A stretch of 64,000 nucleotides of DNA from Quillaja saponaria (lineage: Eukaryota > Streptophyta > Magnoliopsida > Fabales > Quillajaceae). Each line of letters opens with the position of its first letter. The first letter of the stretch is position 1. Location: positions 13,144,001 through 13,208,000 of the forward strand of contig CM055612.1 of assembly GCA_029379385.1 (NCBI GenBank), in the 5' to 3' direction. Below are positions 59,348-64,000 of the stretch, piece after piece. The translations under genes and the position numbers were made by a program. The notes below the pieces were generated by a model that was not told the DNA's origin, made no database searches, and was given only the letters and a program-made list of their open reading frames with translations.

Positions 59348-60380
59348 CTAAGCTGTCCACAACCTATCACGAATCACTTGAACCTTTTCTACATTATCCT
59401 GAACCAATTCTGACTGTAATAATTGATGCTTGCCTGTTTCAAACCATCCGACCGAAGATCGACACTTCCTCTTATATAATGCTTCAAATGGTGCCATCTG
59501 AATGCTACTGTTGTAGCTATTGTTATAAGCAAACTCCATCAGTGGAAGATACTGATCCCAACTACCCTCGAAATCCATAACACAGGCTCGCAATATATCC
59601 TCCAAAGTCTGTATAGTTCTCTATGATTACCTATTAGTTTGAGGATGGAAAGATGTATTGAACAATAATTTAGTACCAAGAACCTCCTAAAAAGACTTCT
59701 AGAACACTGCAGTAAACAAAGTGCCCCGGTCAAAGATAATAGAAACTGGCACTCCATGTAATGAAACAATCTCATCTAGATACAACTTCATATACTGATG
59801 TGCTAAATAAGTAGTCTTCACTTGAAGGAAATGTACAGACTTTGTCAAACGATCCACAATCACCCAGATAGAATCAAAACCCCTAAAAATCTTAGGAAAT
59901 CCTAATACAAAGTCCATAGTAACCTTCTTCCATTTCCACTATAGGATATCTAGCTTTTACAATGTTCCTGCAAGTCTCTGATGTTCAGCTTTCACTTGTT
60001 GGCATACCAAACACCTAGAAACAAAATCAGTAACATCCTTTTTCATACCATACCACCAATAAAACTTCTTCAAGTCCTGATACATTTTGGAGGAACTAAG
60101 ATGCATAGCATAAGATGAACAGTGAGCTGCTTCAAGAATCTTTATTTTCAACTCAGAATCAGATGGCACAATAATCTGGTCATGATACCTTAGCACTTCT
60201 TCACTATCCAACTTAAAATCACCCAAAATACCCTTATTACACTTAACTTTTCTAGCACCTACCTCAAGATCAACTGTTTGTGCTATTTTCACTACTTCAA
60301 TTAACGTAGATTTCACTTGAATATGGGCTACCAACACCCCTTGAGGAGACACTTCAAATTTAACTCCCTCAATCATACAC
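59348..60380 (-). pseudogene. Element H integrase region
   Basis: Zinc-binding HHCC region at 59,957-60,376: AAHCSSYAMHLSSSKMYQDL, then CLVCQQVKAEHQ, all four ligands present. Catalytic core at 59,699-59,917: MDFVLGFPK, IWVIVDRLTKSVHFL, LHGVPVSIIFDRGTLF. After a further stop, the region containing the expected glutamate is damaged. 59,348-59,605 continues ILRACVMDFEGSWDQYLPLM, EFAYNNSYNSSIQMAPFEA. The pieces are separated by stops near 59,700 and 59,920. Confidence 0.92.
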
Positions 60381-61983
60381 TTCTACAAGTCTTTCATAAC
60401 TCGACTATGAACAGCTGTCAAATGGGATAAACTACCCATTGACTTTTTACTCCGAGCATCCAGAATAATATTTGCTTTACTTGGATGATAAGAAATCGAA
60501 CAGTCATAATCTTCTAGTAAGTCAATCCACCTATGCTGCCTCAAATTCAACTTATTCTAATCAAATAAATATTTTAGGCTTTTATGATCTATAAAAAACT
60601 CAAAACTCTAGAGATCACATGCCTAAGGAAGGCTACCTAATCTAATCAGAATTCACATTTAGAGAATTTTTAGCATAAATCTTATTTTTCCTAAGTGTTT
60701 GCAAGACAATTTGAAGATGCTTCTCATGCACTTCCTCACTCTGAAAGTACTCTAAATGTCATCAATAAAGACAATAACAAACTGATCCAGGAAAAGGTTG
60801 AACACCCTGTTCATAAGATCTATGAACGTTATAGAAGCATTAATGAGTCCAAAAGACATGACTAAGAACTTATAATGTCCATATTAGGTGCGGATAGCAG
60901 TTTTCAGAATGTCTTTCTTCTTAATCTAAAGTTGGTGATATTCCAAATGAATATAAATCTTTGAAAAGTTCTGAGCCCCCTGCAATTGATCAAATAAATC
61001 CTCAATCATAAGGAGGGGATATTTATTTTTCATCGACAACTGCCAGTAATTAATGCACGATCGATGCAACCCATCTTTCTTTTTGACAAAAAAAATTGGA
61101 GCACCCCAAGGAGACGTACTAGGGCGGATAAACCCCATTTCTAACAAGTCTTGCAACTACATCTTTAGCTCTCTTAATTCACTAGGAGTCATATGGTATG
61201 AGGGTATAAAGATTAGTTGAGTGCTTAGCAATAAATCAATGTCAAACTCTATCTCTATCTTATAAGGAAGTCTAAGAAGTTCTTCTGGAAACATATCAAA
61301 GAATTCCTTCACCATGGGAATTTTCTCCAAGGGAGGACACTCCAACTGAGTATCCCTAACAAAAGCTAGATAAGCCTGATGTTTCTTTCTAATAAGCCTT
61401 CTGGCTTGTATGGCTGAAATCAAATTACGAGGAATTTCACTTTGATCCCCTTGAAAAATAAAAGTCGGCATCTTAGGAATGCTAAACTTAACACTCACTC
61501 ATGACAATCTACTACAGCATGATAGTTAGATAACCAGTCCATGCCTAGAATAACATCATATTCCAACATATCTAATATTATCAAGTTCGTAAAACATACA
61601 CCATTATCCACCACTACTTCACAAGAATAAATATGCCTATTTGCCAAAATTATTTCCCTTAGAGGTGTTCAAACTGCTAACGAAACCTCAAGAAGTTTAG
61701 TTGCCCTCTTCACACAAGAGACAAAATATAGAGATATGAAAAAATGAGTGGCTACAGGATTAAATAATATTTTAGCACTAACCAAACAAACAAGCAATTT
61801 ACCTGACACAACTGTATTTGAAGCCTGAACATCCTACGTAGTTAAAGCATATATATGTGCTTAACCCCTGCCCGAATATAGCAAACCTTTGGAAAAAGTA
61901 TCACGACCCCCCTGAGATCTAGCAAGAGCAGCAGGCAACGAAGGTCTACCCTACACTGAATGAGATGTCTAAGCCAAAGAAGA

Positions 61984-62184
61984 CTACCCACTCATCATTG
62001 GACAATCTCTAATACGATGGTCCAGTGCATCACACTTGAAACATGCAGCAGACTCCCTTCTGCATTGCCCTATATGTCTGACACCATAAGTAAGGCATAC
62101 TAGAACTTTTGAAGTTTGGGGACCACTAGAAGATGGCACATGTGATTGACTCCCATAACTTTGTCTAGTATAACCTCTACCCAA
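61984..62184 (-). pseudogene. Element H gag zinc-knuckle segment
   Basis: An open stretch of 66 codons with a Ser/Gln/Gly-rich linker, then C-x2-C-x4-H-x4-C (CFKCDALDHRIRDC). In active elements it packages the element RNA. Followed by a stop. Confidence 0.85.
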
Positions 62185-63352
62185 CTGAAAACCCCTATGA
62201 AATGGACCTCGTCCTGAGGTAGATTCACCTCTAGGTCTTCGAGAACCATCTGATCTTGAAATGGAAAGATCCTCTTATCTTGCCTTCTTATGACTTTCCC
62301 ACTTTGATTGACTTTCTAAATACTAACTCTTCAATCGATAAGCAACATCCACTACTAGAGTATAGGTGGTAATGTTAATCACAAACACTAATCGGAACAA
62401 GGAATCCTTCCATCCATTGACAAACCTCTCTCATCTTCTCAGTTGCCACCATATGAAGAGCAAATTGGGATAGCCTAGTGAATTGAGTCTCATACTCCGC
62501 CATTGACATGCCTTCAGTCCGAACCAGCCGTTCAAACTCTCGAGCATACTTATCCCTCACACTCTCATGTAGAAAGCATTCTATAAAAGCTCTACTAAAC
62601 TTAGGTCTTAATTCGCCACTGCACCAACACTTGTACCACTCATATGCCACATCATATAACTAGTAGCTGACTAACTCTGCTGCTCTAATAGGATCACACC
62701 CCAATGCCACACACAATCAATCAGACTCCTCTAAGAAGGTATACGGATCCTATGAAGAATCCATACCAAAGAACCTAGGTGACGCATCTTCCTAAAATCA
62801 CATAATGACACAAATACTTCTTTATCTTGCTGAGCTAGAACTATAGGGTTTGCCTCTTGATGAGGCTAAGCAGGAGAAACTTGAGGAGGTTGTGGTTAAC
62901 CTTGCTGAGGCTGTTATTGCAGGGCCAAGATTTAGACTAAATCACCCACAGTCCTCTGCACTCTATCTAACCTCTGTACAAGCTGCTCTAAATTAGGAAC
63001 AGGTGTTGCCACTTCAACTTGCTTAGCGGCTCTACCTCTACCTCTATCACATCCTCTACGACCTCTATATCTTGCTACCAGCACCTAAGGACTGGTAGAC
63101 CCTGGGTTGGAGCTAGCATCATGTTGCCTCCCATGATAAGCAACACGGTTACTGCATCTCATCATATCTAAAACAAGCACAAATGAATTCAACATATATT
63201 TCTCATATAAGGCAAAGAATAATATATTGTAAAGTCATGACTTGAAGTTTCAAGATGAATTAGGACATAACTAAGTCCACATATGCCCCGAGTAACATAC
63301 GCAAACAAAATAACCACATCTCACACTTGTAGTCACAAGCCTCTAAACCCAA

Positions 63353-63364
63353 GCTCTGATACCA
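63353..63364 (-). promoter_or_regulatory. Primer-binding site of element H
   Basis: The complement reads TGGTATCAGAGC, an exact match to the initiator tRNA-Met complement, three bases inside the 5' LTR end at 63,368. Confidence 0.95.
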
Positions 63365-63367
63365 ACT

Positions 63368-64000
63368 TGTCACACCTCGCACAGAGGCCTGACCAGCCAA
63401 ATGAATGGATAACCAAACCTCCGTAACTCTAACTTCAAATTAAAAGGAATGCATACAACCACTAACTAAAAATAAAAGTTAAAAGAAAGCTTTGTAAAAA
63501 TAAAACTATATATAAACACATGTTTATTGAAAGTATAAGTAATTTTTAAAAAAAAAAAATTTGGGCAAAGGTTCCCCGTAAAGTGGAACATGCCCAATCA
63601 TCCTGCTTATACACAATAACAATAACAACACAATAGCAACAAGGAGCTCTAATCCATTTTCATACAACAAAGACCAACAGACCAAAGTATTACACAATTC
63701 ATAATTTCATCACTCAAGCCCTAATGTGACTGCAAATAATTCATCCCTGGCTTCAAGTATGTGACCTTGCATGAATACCTTGCCGCAGCAACTATTAGCA
63801 AGTCAAGTTTCAGTTGAAGGAGCTCAATGAGAACCTGGTGCTAAATAAATTACATAAGTAAATGAAGAATGAGTCATAAAGACTCAATGAGTGGAAAACA
63901 TATCCAAAGGATACTAGTATCAATCAATATATATTTACATGACATTTGCTTAATAGTTTCACACTAAAATAACTTATAATACAATTCAGTTTCACATGTA
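63368..64000 (-). mobile_element. Element H, 5' LTR (cut by window edge)
   Basis: Starts at its 3' end with TGTCACACCTCGCACAGAGG on the plus strand. It shows the U5 end, the GAACATGCCCAATCATCC block (63,587-63,604) and the paired GAGTC motif (63,868-63,892). It continues beyond the window. Confidence 0.9.

Larger units (their letters stand above)
58900..63165 (-). pseudogene. Element H gag-pol (chromovirus) relic
   Basis: The richest coding remnant, in order on the minus strand. The gag start is at 63,165 (MMRCSNRVAYHGRQH) and gag core at 62,650-62,375 (MSMAEYETQFTRLSQFA). The zinc knuckle at 61,990-62,050 has an intact CxxCxxxxHxxxxC (CFKCDALDHRIRDC). Protease is at about 61,500-61,860, where the catalytic region reads NPVATHFF, so the aspartate is lost; YDVILGMDWLSNYHAV remains. 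RT spans 60,700-61,500 ([38 protein letters not shown]). An RNase H end is at 60,430-60,600 (YHPSKANI), and integrase at 59,350-60,380, then a chromodomain. Many stops and shifts: dead. Confidence 0.93.

Noticed and set aside
1..64000. Intact host genes, rRNA or tRNA genes, CRISPR arrays
   Set aside because: I found none. Gene-like pieces are short, broken and inside mobile elements, and AT microsatellites explain most other regular patterns.

Overview
This window is intergenic, repeat-dominated DNA from a flowering plant nuclear genome, most likely a eudicot. It is AT-rich and has no intact host gene. It holds decayed plant CACTA, Ty1/copia and Ty3/gypsy chromovirus coding sequence, plastid-derived DNA, and fragments of ordinary plant genes carried by retrotransposons. 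Almost every long open frame is a low-complexity shadow or a piece of a dead transposon.

Layout. 1-2,257: part of a minus-strand chromovirus long terminal repeat (LTR) cut by the window edge. About 2,950-15,179: an old CACTA (En/Spm) transposon with TNP2-like and TNPA-like pseudogenes and a recognisable 3' end, split by two solo LTRs (5,878-9,191 and 12,356-14,827), each with a perfect 5-bp target duplication. 15,180-16,265: a Ty1/copia integrase-reverse transcriptase relic, flanked exactly by the end of the CACTA element and by the start of a second CACTACACTA-type repeat. 16,266-20,071: that second repeat unit, which encloses a scrambled mosaic of plastid pieces (rrn16, trnL-UAA intron, atpA, psbB, atpB, psbB) and two copies of a roughly 1.4-kb sequence.

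20,072-64,000: nested chromovirus retrotransposons with 1.8-3.5 kb LTRs, a 12-nt primer-binding site matching initiator tRNA-Met, purine tracts and chromodomain remnants. Element D starts at 20,072 and its 3' LTR starts at 45,154. Its 5' LTR was split by minus-strand element F (20,426 onward). F was split by element C (24,088-33,757), and C by a solo LTR (28,166-31,675). D's internal region was hit by two more solo LTRs (about 36,480-39,884 and 42,304-44,979). D's 3' LTR was broken by minus-strand element H, whose gag-pol relic fills 58,846-63,367. H's 3' LTR was split by element E (45,943-55,486) and by a separate 1.44-kb insertion (56,729-58,171).

The most interesting content is host sequence trapped in the elements. 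Both LTRs of E carry the N-terminal part of a plant lysophosphatidic acid acyltransferase (LPAT2-type) behind an unidentified conserved frame. D's internal region holds a Raf-like protein-kinase fragment. The LTR family also carries conserved inverted repeats (a U5 hairpin, a paired GAGTC motif, a 14-bp palindrome) and reiterates its own terminal motif inside U3. Boundaries marked approximate were placed by reading copies against one another by eye.
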